Source: Oxalicibacterium solurbis
Lineage (GTDB): Bacteria; Pseudomonadota; Gammaproteobacteria; Burkholderiales; Burkholderiaceae_D
Assembly (NCBI RefSeq): GCF_014635845.1
Contig: NZ_BMDP01000002.1
Coordinates: forward strand, 248,001 to 312,000
Length of the DNA: 64,000 nucleotides
Direction of reading: 5' to 3'
Shown here: one piece after another, positions 41,445 through 49,157 of the stretch
Layout of the letters: every line of letters begins with the position of its first letter
Numbering within the stretch: the first letter of the stretch is position 1
The notes under the pieces: model-generated
Told to the model about the DNA's origin: nothing
The model's database searches: none
Seen by the model: the letters and a program-made list of their open reading frames with translations, nothing else
Made by a program: the position numbers and the translations under genes

Positions 41445-42662
41445 TCAGGCGGCGACTTTCAATGCGGGCACTTTCTGTCCGGCGAGGAAATCCATCGCTG
41501 CGGCGACACCGCTGCCGGCGACCTTGATGCCGGCCAGCTTCAGGCCCATTTCGCAACCGGCCAGCGTGGCCATCAGCGTCAGGTCGTTGGCTTCGCCTAG
41601 GTGGCCGATGCGGAACATGCGGCCTTTCATCTTGCCGAGGCCGGTACCGAGCGACATGTCGAAACGTTCGTAGATCAGCTTGCGTACGGCATCGGCGTCG
41701 ATGCCTTCCGGCGTCATCACACCGGTCAGTACCGGTGAATAGACGGCTGGATCGGCGCACTGGATTTCCAGTCCCCAGGCCTTGACTGCCAGACGGCAGG
41801 CAGCAGCGAGGCGGTTGTGGCGTGCGAACACGTTGTCCAGGCCTTCGCCGAGGATCATGTCGAGCGCTTCATGCAGGCCGTACAGCAGGTTGGTATTCGG
41901 CGTGTACGGCCAGTAGCCGCTCTTGTTCATTTCGATGATTTCGCCCCAGGCCCAGAACGAGCGCGGCAGCTTGGCGTTCTTGCTGGCTTCGATCGCCTTT
42001 TGCGACGGCACGTTGAAGCTGATGCCCGGCGGCAGCATCAGGCCTTTCTGCGAACCGGAAACGGTGACGTCCACGCCCCATTCGTCGTGGCGATAGTCGG
42101 CGGAAGCGAGGCCGGAAATCGTATCGACCATCAGCAGTGCCGGATGGTCGGCGGCATCGATCGCGCGGCGCACCGACGCGATGTCGGAGGTGACGCCGGT
42201 CGACGTTTCGTTATGCACGACGCAGACGGCCTTGATCGAGTGGTTCTTGTCCTCGCGCAGGCGGGCTTCGATCATGTCTGCCTGTACGCCGCGACGCCAG
42301 CCTTCGATGCCGGGCAGGCCGATGAATTCCGGTTTCAGGGTGAGGGCTTCTGCCATCTTTTTCCACAACGTGGCGAAATGGCCGGTTTCATACATCAGCA
42401 CGTGATCGCCGGGCGACAGCGTGTTTGACAGTGCGGCTTCCCAGGCACCGGTGCCGGATGCCGGATAGATGACGACCGGCTGGTTCGTCTTGAAAATTTT
42501 CTTGATGCCGGCCAGTACGTGCAGTCCCAGCGCGCCGAACTCCGGGCCGCGATGGTCGATGGTCGGGTAGCTCATCGCACGCAGGATGCGATCCGGCACC
42601 GGGCTGGGGCCCGGAATCTGCAGGAAATGGCGGCCGGCTGGATGAAAATCGAGCTTCAACAT
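41445..42662 (-). CDS. Class V aminotransferase (serine/alanine-aspartate-glyoxylate type)
   Basis: A 405-residue PLP aminotransferase of the serine-glyoxylate / alanine-glyoxylate family. Key parts: GPSPVPDRILRAM, IDHRGPEF, the ASGTGAWEAALSN cofactor loop, VVHNETSTGV, MVDTISGL and the PLP lysine K206 in VSGSQKGLMLPPG. Such enzymes transfer amino groups from serine, alanine or aspartate to glyoxylate. It is first in a minus-strand operon with a hydratase-family enzyme and an FAD/Fe-S oxidase. AGGAG precedes the ATG. A promoter and putative GntR operator lie just upstream (separate entries). Confidence 0.87.
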   Translation of the reverse strand: MLKLDFHPAGRHFLQIPGPSPVPDRILRAMSYPTIDHRGPEFGALGLHVLAGIKKIFKTNQPVVIYPASGTGAWEAALSNTLSPGDHVLMYETGHFATLWKKMAEALTLKPEFIGLPGIEGWRRGVQADMIEARLREDKNHSIKAVCVVHNETSTGVTSDIASVRRAIDAADHPALLMVDTISGLASADYRHDEWGVDVTVSGSQKGLMLPPGISFNVPSQKAIEASKNAKLPRSFWAWGEIIEMNKSGYWPYTPNTNLLYGLHEALDMILGEGLDNVFARHNRLAAACRLAVKAWGLEIQCADPAVYSPVLTGVMTPEGIDADAVRKLIYERFDMSLGTGLGKMKGRMFRIGHLGEANDLTLMATLAGCEMGLKLAGIKVAGSGVAAAMDFLAGQKVPALKVAA

Positions 42663-42691
42663 GGGGGTCTCCTAAGGAACGGCGTACAATT

Positions 42692-42711
42692 GAATATTGA
42701 ATACAAAATAC
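42692..42711. promoter_or_regulatory. Putative GntR operator, copy 1
   Basis: GAATATTGAATACAAAATAC, whose first 15 bases are identical to the copy at 47056. It has the partial palindrome TTG-NATA-CAA typical of GntR/FCD operators, overlaps the end of the -10 box of the aminotransferase promoter and covers its expected start point. Confidence 0.7.
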
Positions 42712-42738
42712 TGTAGCAGCCGAATCAGGACAAGTAAA
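42710..42738 (-). promoter_or_regulatory. Probable aminotransferase operon promoter
   Basis: On the minus strand TTTACT (42738-42733), a 17-bp spacer and TACAGT (42715-42710), each four of six consensus bases. The putative operator follows directly, suggesting repression by occlusion of the start site. Confidence 0.5.
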
Positions 42739-42920
42739 GGCTTTCTTGCCGCTGAATTGGCCGATAAGCGGAAATGTCGGCAATCGCAGGAAATTGTTGT
42801 TTTCATGGCTGGATTGCCATGGTTCCGTCATCAACCGCACGAAAGCGGATTGCCGGTGGAGCAATAGGTTGTAGCAGGGTAATTGGATTAAAATACGCCA
42901 AATCGAGAATCGGACTTAGC

Positions 42921-43649
42921 ATGCAAAATACATTGATGAGTAGCGATAACGGCGGCGCTGCGCCGGCACTTCCGCGTCTGGAACGCCAGCGTCTGCACGA
43001 TACGGTGGTCGAACATCTGCAGAACCTGATCATCGAAGGCGTGCTGGCGCCGGGAATGAAATTGAACGAACGCGAGGTATGCGAGCGCCTGGGCATTTCG
43101 CGCACGCCGTTGCGCGAGGCGATGAAGGTGCTGGCGTCGGAAGGGTTGATCGATATCGAACCGAATCGCGGCGCCTTCGTTTCGAAGATGACGGATACCG
43201 AGATCTGGGAAGCCTTCGAGATGATGAGCGGCCTGGAAGCGCTGTCCGGTGAACTGGCGGCGGAACGCATCTCGCCGGCCGAGATCGCCGTTATCAAGGA
43301 GCTGCACGAAGCGATGATCGTCTGCCGCGCGCAGAACGATCTGCCGGGCTACTACAGCCGCAACCAGACGATTCACAACAAGATCAACGAAGCGGCGCGC
43401 AATTCGGTGCTGCGCCAGATCTATCTGTCGATCAATCGTCGCTTGCTGGCGCTGCGCTTCAAGTCGAACTTCCGCGAAAGCAAATGGGATCGCGCGATCC
43501 ATGAGCATGAAGAAATGATCGAGGCGCTGGAAACGCGCGACGGCAAGCGGCTGGCCGGCATCCTGCGCCAGCATTTGCTGGACAAGCGCGATTCGGTGAT
43601 GGCCGATCTGCGCGAGGCCGCGGCGAAGGCGGCAGCAGCGAAGGAATAA
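42921..43649 (+). CDS. GntR-family transcriptional regulator (FCD domain)
   Basis: A 242-residue regulator with an N-terminal winged HTH (DTVVEHLQNLIIEGVLAPGMKLNEREVCERLGISRTPLREAMKVLASEGLIDIEPNRGAFV) and a C-terminal FCD ligand-binding domain (residues ~90-230: EAFEMMSGLEALSGELAAE..., FHxxI-type NQTIHNKINEAARN, HEHEEMIEALETRDG). Metal/ligand-binding histidines and acidic residues of FCD are present. It lies divergently from the aminotransferase operon and convergent to tctA, so probably controls both, repressing until a carboxylate inducer binds. The ATG at 42921 is chosen over the longer upstream frame because the HTH starts soon after; ATG at 42936 is possible. Confidence 0.88.
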   Translation: MQNTLMSSDNGGAAPALPRLERQRLHDTVVEHLQNLIIEGVLAPGMKLNEREVCERLGISRTPLREAMKVLASEGLIDIEPNRGAFVSKMTDTEIWEAFEMMSGLEALSGELAAERISPAEIAVIKELHEAMIVCRAQNDLPGYYSRNQTIHNKINEAARNSVLRQIYLSINRRLLALRFKSNFRESKWDRAIHEHEEMIEALETRDGKRLAGILRQHLLDKRDSVMADLREAAAKAAAAKE

Positions 43650-43717
43650 GCCTGCCAGCATTCGCACAGCGACGCATGCTCGATGAGCTTCAGCAAATAA
43701 CGATAGCGTCGACAACA

Positions 43718-43745
43718 AAAAAGCCCGGAACGATCCGGGCTTTTT
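43718..43745. terminator. Bidirectional terminator between gntR and tctA
   Basis: AAAAAGCCCGGA - ACGA - TCCGGGCTTTTT; A- and T-runs on both sides make it effective for both convergent genes. Confidence 0.92.
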
Positions 43746-43779
43746 CTTTTGCTGCGTACTTCTTCAATCGGGTTGTTCG

Positions 43780-45300
43780 TTATGCGTTGGCATGCGATTT
43801 GTTGAGAAAGCGCTGGCGCAGGATATTGGACAGTCCGCTGATCAGCGGCCACAACAGAGCGATCATGCCCAGCGTCATGATGGTGCCGACCAGGCCGTTG
43901 CTCCAGAAGATGCCGAGTGCGCCCTTGGAGCCGACCATCGTCTGGCGGAACGCATCTTCCGCACGATCGCCCAGCACCAGTGCCAGCACCAGCGGCGCCA
44001 GCGGATAGTTGAGCTTCTTGAAGATGTAGCCGATCACGCCGAAGACCACCATCAGCCAGATGTCGAACTGCGCGTTGTGTACCGTGTAGGCACCGATCGC
44101 GCAGACCACCATGATGGACGGGGCGATGATCGAGAACGGAATGCGCAGGATGGCGGCGAACAGCGGCACCGTCGACAGCACCACCAGCAGGCCGGCGATA
44201 TTGCCGAGGTACATGCTGGCGATCAGGCCCCAGACGAATTCCTTCTGCTCGACGAACAGCATCGGTCCTGGCTGCAGGCCCCAGATCATCAGGCCGCCCA
44301 GTAGCACGGCGGCGGTTGCCGAACCGGGAATGCCGAGCGCCAGCATCGGCAGCAGGGCGCTGGTGCCGGCTGCATGCGCAGCGGTTTCCGGTGCCAGCAC
44401 GCCTTCCATGTTGCCCTTGCCGAACGAATCCGGATCGCGCGAGAAACGTTTTGCCATGCCGTAGCCCATGAAGGATGCGGCGGTGGCACCACCCGGCGTG
44501 ATGCCGAGCCAGCAGCCGATGACGGACGAGCGCAGCAGCGTCATCCAGTAGCGTGGCAGCATGGCCCAGGTCTTCAGCACGACTTTCAGGTCGATCTTGG
44601 CTTTCTTGCCCTTGAACGCCAGACCTTCTTCCATCGTCAGCAGGATCTCGCTGATGCCGAACAGGCCGATCACGGCGACCAGGAAATCGAAGCCGCGCAA
44701 AAGCTCGGGGAAGTCGTAGGTCATGCGCAGCTGGCCGGAGACGGTATCCATGCCGACCGCTGCCAGCAGGAAGCCGACGCACATCGAGATGATGATCTTG
44801 GCCTTCGGTTCCTTGCCCATGCCGATGAAGCTGCAGAAGGTGAGGAAGTAGACGGCGAAGAATTCCGGTGGCCCGAAGCGCAACGCAAACTTCGCCACCA
44901 GCGGCGCGAGGAAGGTGATGATGACGACACCGAACAGCGCGCCGATGCAGGAGCCGGTGAAAGCGCTGGTCAGCGCCTGCCCGGCCTTGCCCTGTTGCGC
45001 CAGCGGATAGCCGTCGAAGGTTGTCGCGACCGACCACGCCTCACCGGGAATGTTGAACAGCACCGACGTGATGGCACCGCCGAACAATGCGCCCCAGTAG
45101 ATGCACGACAGCAGGATGATGGCCGACGTCGGATGCATCGAAAACGTCAGCGGCAGCAGGATGGCGACGCCGTTCGGGCCGCCGAGACCGGGCAGCACGC
45201 CGACGACGATGCCGAGCAAAATGCCGATGAACATCAGGCCGATGTTCTGAAAGCTGAGAACGTGGCCGAAGCCGGTCATGAGCGAGTTGAGTTCTTCCAT
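43780..45300 (-). CDS. tctA: Tripartite tricarboxylate transporter, large membrane subunit TctA
   Basis: A 506-residue, ~11-helix protein of the TctA family: VGVLPGLGGPNGVAILLPLTFSM, IYWGALFGGAITSVLFNIPGEAWSVATTFDGYPLAQQGKAGQAL and GITPGGATAASFMGYGMAKRF contain the conserved glycine-rich motifs of both repeats. With TctB and the periplasmic TctC it imports a carboxylate using an ion gradient. Order tctC-tctB-tctA on the minus strand, tctA last. Confidence 0.93.
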   Translation of the reverse strand: MEELNSLMTGFGHVLSFQNIGLMFIGILLGIVVGVLPGLGGPNGVAILLPLTFSMHPTSAIILLSCIYWGALFGGAITSVLFNIPGEAWSVATTFDGYPLAQQGKAGQALTSAFTGSCIGALFGVVIITFLAPLVAKFALRFGPPEFFAVYFLTFCSFIGMGKEPKAKIIISMCVGFLLAAVGMDTVSGQLRMTYDFPELLRGFDFLVAVIGLFGISEILLTMEEGLAFKGKKAKIDLKVVLKTWAMLPRYWMTLLRSSVIGCWLGITPGGATAASFMGYGMAKRFSRDPDSFGKGNMEGVLAPETAAHAAGTSALLPMLALGIPGSATAAVLLGGLMIWGLQPGPMLFVEQKEFVWGLIASMYLGNIAGLLVVLSTVPLFAAILRIPFSIIAPSIMVVCAIGAYTVHNAQFDIWLMVVFGVIGYIFKKLNYPLAPLVLALVLGDRAEDAFRQTMVGSKGALGIFWSNGLVGTIMTLGMIALLWPLISGLSNILRQRFLNKSHANA

Positions 45301-45310
45301 GCGTATCTCC

Positions 45311-45829
45311 TCAATAGCCCAGCCAACTTTCCAGCGGGCCCTTGGGCAGCGGCACGCGGAACTGGAGTTCGAAAATGTAGAAAAAGGCGATCATCGTCAG
45401 CGCGGATACGCCGATCGATTTCCACCAGGAGAACTTGCCCAGCACGTACATGAAGACGCCGATGAAGATGGCCGACGACACGTAGATGCCCAGCCACTTG
45501 ATGCCGAACACGTAGACGATCAGTGGCAGCAGGATCACCGCCACCAGTTTCGCCTGAGCGATTTCCAGGAAAGGTGTGCGGTCGTTGTCGCGCAATGCGT
45601 GAAATACCACGAAGCCGCTGGCGATCAGGATGATGATGCCGAGCCGCATCGGGAAATAGCCGGGTTCGGGACCGTAGGAGCTCCAGCCTGAACCGAGCTG
45701 GTAATTGCTCCACATGGTAATGAGGGAAGCCACCGCGAGTGCGAGTGCGACGATGAGTTCCATCGCGCGGACTGTGATGACGGTGCGAGAGGAGACCCGC
45801 TCTTCCGCGGTATGTTCAGGGTGATTCAT
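45311..45829 (-). CDS. tctB: Tripartite tricarboxylate transporter, small membrane subunit TctB
   Basis: A 172-residue protein with four hydrophobic segments (AMELIVALALAVASLITMWSNY, GIIILIASGFVVFHAL, LVAVILLPLIVYVFGIKWLGIYVSSAIFIGVFMYVL, SIGVSALTMIAFFYIFEL), as in TctB. It lies between tctC and tctA with short gaps (10 and 59 bp). N terminus is acidic and His-containing without known meaning. Confidence 0.88.
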   Translation of the reverse strand: MNHPEHTAEERVSSRTVITVRAMELIVALALAVASLITMWSNYQLGSGWSSYGPEPGYFPMRLGIIILIASGFVVFHALRDNDRTPFLEIAQAKLVAVILLPLIVYVFGIKWLGIYVSSAIFIGVFMYVLGKFSWWKSIGVSALTMIAFFYIFELQFRVPLPKGPLESWLGY

Positions 45830-45888
45830 GTTCGCGTTCCTGATGGGGACGCGGCAGGCACCGGCGTGCCGCGTCCGGGTGAAAAGAA

Positions 45889-46893
45889 TTACTTCTTCTT
45901 GGCGAGGAAGCCGGCCTCCTGCATGATGGTCTGGTGCAGTTTTTCATCCTTGACCAGGAAATCCGTCAGCGCGTTGCCGGAGATGAATGCAGGCGTCAGC
46001 GCATTGCGTTCCAGATACGCTTTCCATTCCGGCGTCTCGGTGACTTTTTTCATCAGATCGACGTAGAACTGCGTCTGTTCCGGCTTGACGCCGCCCGGCA
46101 ACAGGAAGATGCGGATCATTTCGTAGCTGACGTCGAGCCCCTTTTCCTTGCAGGTCGGGATGTCGGACCAGGCTTGTGTCGACGTCACTTTTGCCGTGTA
46201 GGAGAGACGTTTTTCGGCAAACACGCACAGTGCAGTGTGTTCGCCTGCGCGCCATTGCGAGACGGATTCGGAAGGATTGTTGGTATTGGAATCGATGTGG
46301 CCGCCGGAGAGCTGCGTGGCCGCCTCGCCGCCGCCTTTATACGGAATGTAGAGGAACTTGGCGCCGGTCTGCTTCTCGATCATCGTCGTGATCATGTGAT
46401 CTTCGCGCTTGGAGCTGGTGCCGCCCATCTTGAAGGTATCCGGCTTCTTCTTGACGGCGTCGATGTAGTCCATCGGCGTCTTGTAGCCGGCCTGTGAATT
46501 TGTCCACAGTACGAAGGCATCCATGGCGATGACCGCAACCGGCGTCAGATCGCGCCAGTGGAACGGCAGGTTGGTCGTCAGCGGTGTCGTGTACAGCGAA
46601 GACGAAGTCACGATGATCTTGTTGGGATCGCCCTGCGAAGCCTTCATGTCCAGCAGACCTTCGGCGCCGCTGGCACCCGCCTTGTTGGTCACGATGATCG
46701 GCTGCTTCATCAGGTTGTGCTTGGCGATGATGCCCTGGATGGAGCGTGCCATCTGGTCGGAAGCACCGCCTGCGCTGAACGGCACGACGAGTTCGACCGG
46801 TTTGGTCGGCTCCCATGCCGATGCGCTGAGTGCCCAGCACATCGTGGCGGCGAAGAGGCCGAGTTTGATCGGGCGGGATGTTTTTTTCTGCAT
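45889..46893 (-). CDS. tctC: Tripartite tricarboxylate transporter substrate-binding protein (Bug/TctC)
   Basis: A 334-residue periplasmic receptor with a signal peptide (LGLFAATMCWALSASA) and the Bug fold: PVELVVPFSAGGASDQMAR, VTNKAGASGAEGLLDM, and FLYIPYKGGGEAATQLSGGHID. It binds the imported carboxylate; Bug proteins are too diverse to predict the ligand. A 267-bp intergenic region separates it from the divergent aldolase-like gene and holds an operator copy. Confidence 0.9.
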   Translation of the reverse strand: MQKKTSRPIKLGLFAATMCWALSASAWEPTKPVELVVPFSAGGASDQMARSIQGIIAKHNLMKQPIIVTNKAGASGAEGLLDMKASQGDPNKIIVTSSSLYTTPLTTNLPFHWRDLTPVAVIAMDAFVLWTNSQAGYKTPMDYIDAVKKKPDTFKMGGTSSKREDHMITTMIEKQTGAKFLYIPYKGGGEAATQLSGGHIDSNTNNPSESVSQWRAGEHTALCVFAEKRLSYTAKVTSTQAWSDIPTCKEKGLDVSYEMIRIFLLPGGVKPEQTQFYVDLMKKVTETPEWKAYLERNALTPAFISGNALTDFLVKDEKLHQTIMQEAGFLAKKK

Positions 46894-47055
46894 GATGCTG
46901 TCTCCTTTGTGTGGGCGAACCCTTTGACGTCACCGTTTCGGACGCACGGTGTTGCCGTCCGGATCGGCTGTGGATAAAGCCTCGGCCTCTGCGTGCCTTC
47001 AGCCTTATGCATTCATGAAAACAATTTCGTTACCGCTATTCCAAATGGTCATTTA

Positions 47056-47075
47056 GAATATTGAATACAATATAC
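47056..47075. promoter_or_regulatory. Putative GntR operator, copy 2
   Basis: GAATATTGAATACAATATAC, containing the better palindrome ATATTG-AATA-CAATAT. It differs from copy 1 by a single base. It lies 163 bp upstream of tctC and 86 bp upstream of the aldolase-like gene. A second small inverted repeat TTGAC-N6-GTCAA follows at 47079-47094. Confidence 0.7.
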
Positions 47076-47160
47076 ACTTTGACGGAAATGTCAATCGCCG
47101 AGCCGATGGTTTTTGCGGCGACGATATTCCTCTATATACATGGCGCAATCGGGAGAATGC

Positions 47161-48315
47161 ATGGCCGAAGACTTGGGGCTGTACGTACCGCCAGCGGCGC
47201 GGATCGGCGATCCGCTGCAACGGGTGGGCACGCCGTCGCTGGTACTGGATCTGGATGCTTTTGAATTCAATATAGAGCGCATGGCTGCGCTGGCTGCGGC
47301 GCACGGCATCGCGCTGCGGCCGCACGCCAAGGCGCACAAGTCGACGGCAATTGCCGCGGCTCAGCTGGCGGCCGGTGCCGTCGGCGTCTGTTGTCAAAAG
47401 CTCAGCGAAGTCTATCCGTTCGTGCGGCAGGGCATACGCGATATTCATTTGAGCAACGAAGTCGTCGGCGCCGACAAGATGGCGATGGCAGCCGAGCTGG
47501 CGCGTCATGCGCGGTTGAGCATCTGCGCCGACCACGTCGCGCAGATCGATGCGCTCGGCGCGGCCGCCGCGCAGGCGGGCACGCGCATCACGGTGCTGCC
47601 GGAAGTGGATATCGGCCAGGGCCGTTGCGGCGTGACCGGCAGCGACGAACTGATGGCGCTGGTCGAACGTATTGCGCGCTACGGCAGCCTGCGTTTCGGT
47701 GGGCTGCAGGCGTATCACGGCGGTATTCAGCATCTGGCGACATGGAACGAGCGGCGCGATGCCGCCCTGCGTTCGGCCGAGAAGGCGGCGCAGCACGTGC
47801 GCCATCTGGAAGCGCGCGGCATCGCTTGCTCGGTGGTGACAGGTGGTGGCACCGGCACCGTTGAATTCGATGTCGAAAGCGGCGTGTTCACCGAGGTGCA
47901 GCCGGGTTCTTATGTCTTCATGGATGGCCATTACGGTTCCAACGAGTGGGGCGGCACGCTGAAGCTGCAGCATAGCCTGTTCATTGCCACAACAGTGATG
48001 AGCACGGCCAAGCACGGCATGGCGGTGTGCGATGTCGGCCTGAAGGGCGTGGCGGTCGATTCCGGATTGCCGCGCGTGCGCCCCGGCGACGATGACGCTC
48101 TGCGCTACACGGCGGCCAACGACGAACACGGCATCCTGCGCATCGCCGACGGCGACGAGGATGACGGTGATGTGCGTGACCGCCTGGGCGAACGCCTGAT
48201 GCTGATTCCCGGCCACTGCGATCCGACGGCCAATCTGTACCGGCAATACGTCTGCTATCGCGGCGATACCGTGGAAGCGCTGTGGGACATCGATGCCAGC
48301 GGCCTGAGCCGTTGA
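47161..48315 (+). CDS. D-threonine aldolase / D-3-hydroxyaspartate aldolase-like PLP enzyme
   Basis: A 384-residue fold-type III PLP enzyme of the alanine racemase N-terminal/D-serine dehydratase-like family. TPSLVLDLDAFEFNIERM and RPHAKAHKS (PLP lysine K57) mark the barrel; the C-terminal PGHCDPT gives the metal-binding H352/D354 of D-threonine aldolase and hydroxyaspartate aldolase. Such enzymes cleave D-beta-hydroxy amino acids to glycine and an aldehyde or glyoxylate. Start ATG 47161 is set by GGGAGA; earlier ATG at 47140 is in frame. First gene of the plus-strand operon and near an operator copy. Confidence 0.83.
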   Translation: MAEDLGLYVPPAARIGDPLQRVGTPSLVLDLDAFEFNIERMAALAAAHGIALRPHAKAHKSTAIAAAQLAAGAVGVCCQKLSEVYPFVRQGIRDIHLSNEVVGADKMAMAAELARHARLSICADHVAQIDALGAAAAQAGTRITVLPEVDIGQGRCGVTGSDELMALVERIARYGSLRFGGLQAYHGGIQHLATWNERRDAALRSAEKAAQHVRHLEARGIACSVVTGGGTGTVEFDVESGVFTEVQPGSYVFMDGHYGSNEWGGTLKLQHSLFIATTVMSTAKHGMAVCDVGLKGVAVDSGLPRVRPGDDDALRYTAANDEHGILRIADGDEDDGDVRDRLGERLMLIPGHCDPTANLYRQYVCYRGDTVEALWDIDASGLSR

Positions 48316-48365
48316 ACCGAGCGTGCTGTTGAATTGAGCTACTGCGGCAAGAAAAGGAGCAGAGG

Positions 48366-49157
48366 ATGAGCGAGCAAGACAATACGCAAGGCAGCGTACA
48401 TCTGACGATCGTCGACGGCATTGCCGCCGTCGTGTTCGATCGGCCGCAGGCGCGCAATGCGATGACGTGGACGATGTACGAGCAACTGGGCGAGATCTGC
48501 GAACGGCTGCGTGGTGAGCGCGCCGTGCGTGCCGTCACCTTCCGTGGCGTGGGCGGCGAAGCCTTCGTTGCCGGCACCGACATCGCGCAGTTCCGCGATT
48601 TCCGTTCGGGCGAGGACGGTATTGCTTACGAGCGCACCGTCAACGAACGCATCGCGCAGGTCGAATCGTTGCCGATGCCGACACTGGCCATCGTCGAAGG
48701 CTGGGCCACCGGCGGCGGGCTGGCGATCGCGACTGCCTGCGATTTCCGTATCGCCACGCCGGATGCACGCTTCGGCCTGCCGATCGCGCGCACGCTGGGC
48801 AACTGCATCTCGATGGCAAACATGGCGCGCGTGATGGCGGCCTTCGGCATCAATCGTGCCAAGCGCATGCTGCTGCTGGCGGAGAATCTGCCGGCCGACG
48901 AATTGCTGGCGGCTGGCTACCTGACCGCAGTGGTGCCGCCGGCCGAACTGGAGGCGACGGCGGCATCGTTGTGCAGCAAGCTGGCAGCGCATGCGCCGAT
49001 CACGATGCGGGCGTCGAAGGAAGCGATCAGCCGCCTGATCCAGTCCGATCTGCCGGACGGCAGCGACCTGATCCGCGCCTGCTACGGCAGCCGCGATTTC
49101 CATGAAGGGATCGAAGCCTTTCTTGCCAAGCGGCGTCCTGCATGGAGCGGCGAATGA
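48366..49157 (+). CDS. Crotonase-fold (enoyl-CoA hydratase/isomerase-like) protein with altered active site
   Basis: A 263-residue crotonase-superfamily protein: FDRPQARNAMTWTMYEQL, AFVAGTDIAQF (oxyanion hole) and VEGWATGGGLAIATACDFRIATPDARFGLPIARTLG. Aligned by eye to rat enoyl-CoA hydratase, the positions of Glu144 and Glu164 are Ala120 and Ile140, so the normal hydratase acid/base pair is missing. It may be an isomerase, a hydrolase or another crotonase activity on a CoA ester. AGGAG precedes the ATG. It overlaps the CoA-transferase gene by four bases. Confidence 0.82.
   Translation: MSEQDNTQGSVHLTIVDGIAAVVFDRPQARNAMTWTMYEQLGEICERLRGERAVRAVTFRGVGGEAFVAGTDIAQFRDFRSGEDGIAYERTVNERIAQVESLPMPTLAIVEGWATGGGLAIATACDFRIATPDARFGLPIARTLGNCISMANMARVMAAFGINRAKRMLLLAENLPADELLAAGYLTAVVPPAELEATAASLCSKLAAHAPITMRASKEAISRLIQSDLPDGSDLIRACYGSRDFHEGIEAFLAKRRPAWSGE

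Noticed and set aside
41445-48315. Complete beta-hydroxyaspartate cycle
   Set aside because: The aminotransferase and aldolase-like enzymes fit, but no bhcB dehydratase, bhcD reductase or bhcR-type IclR regulator is in the window.
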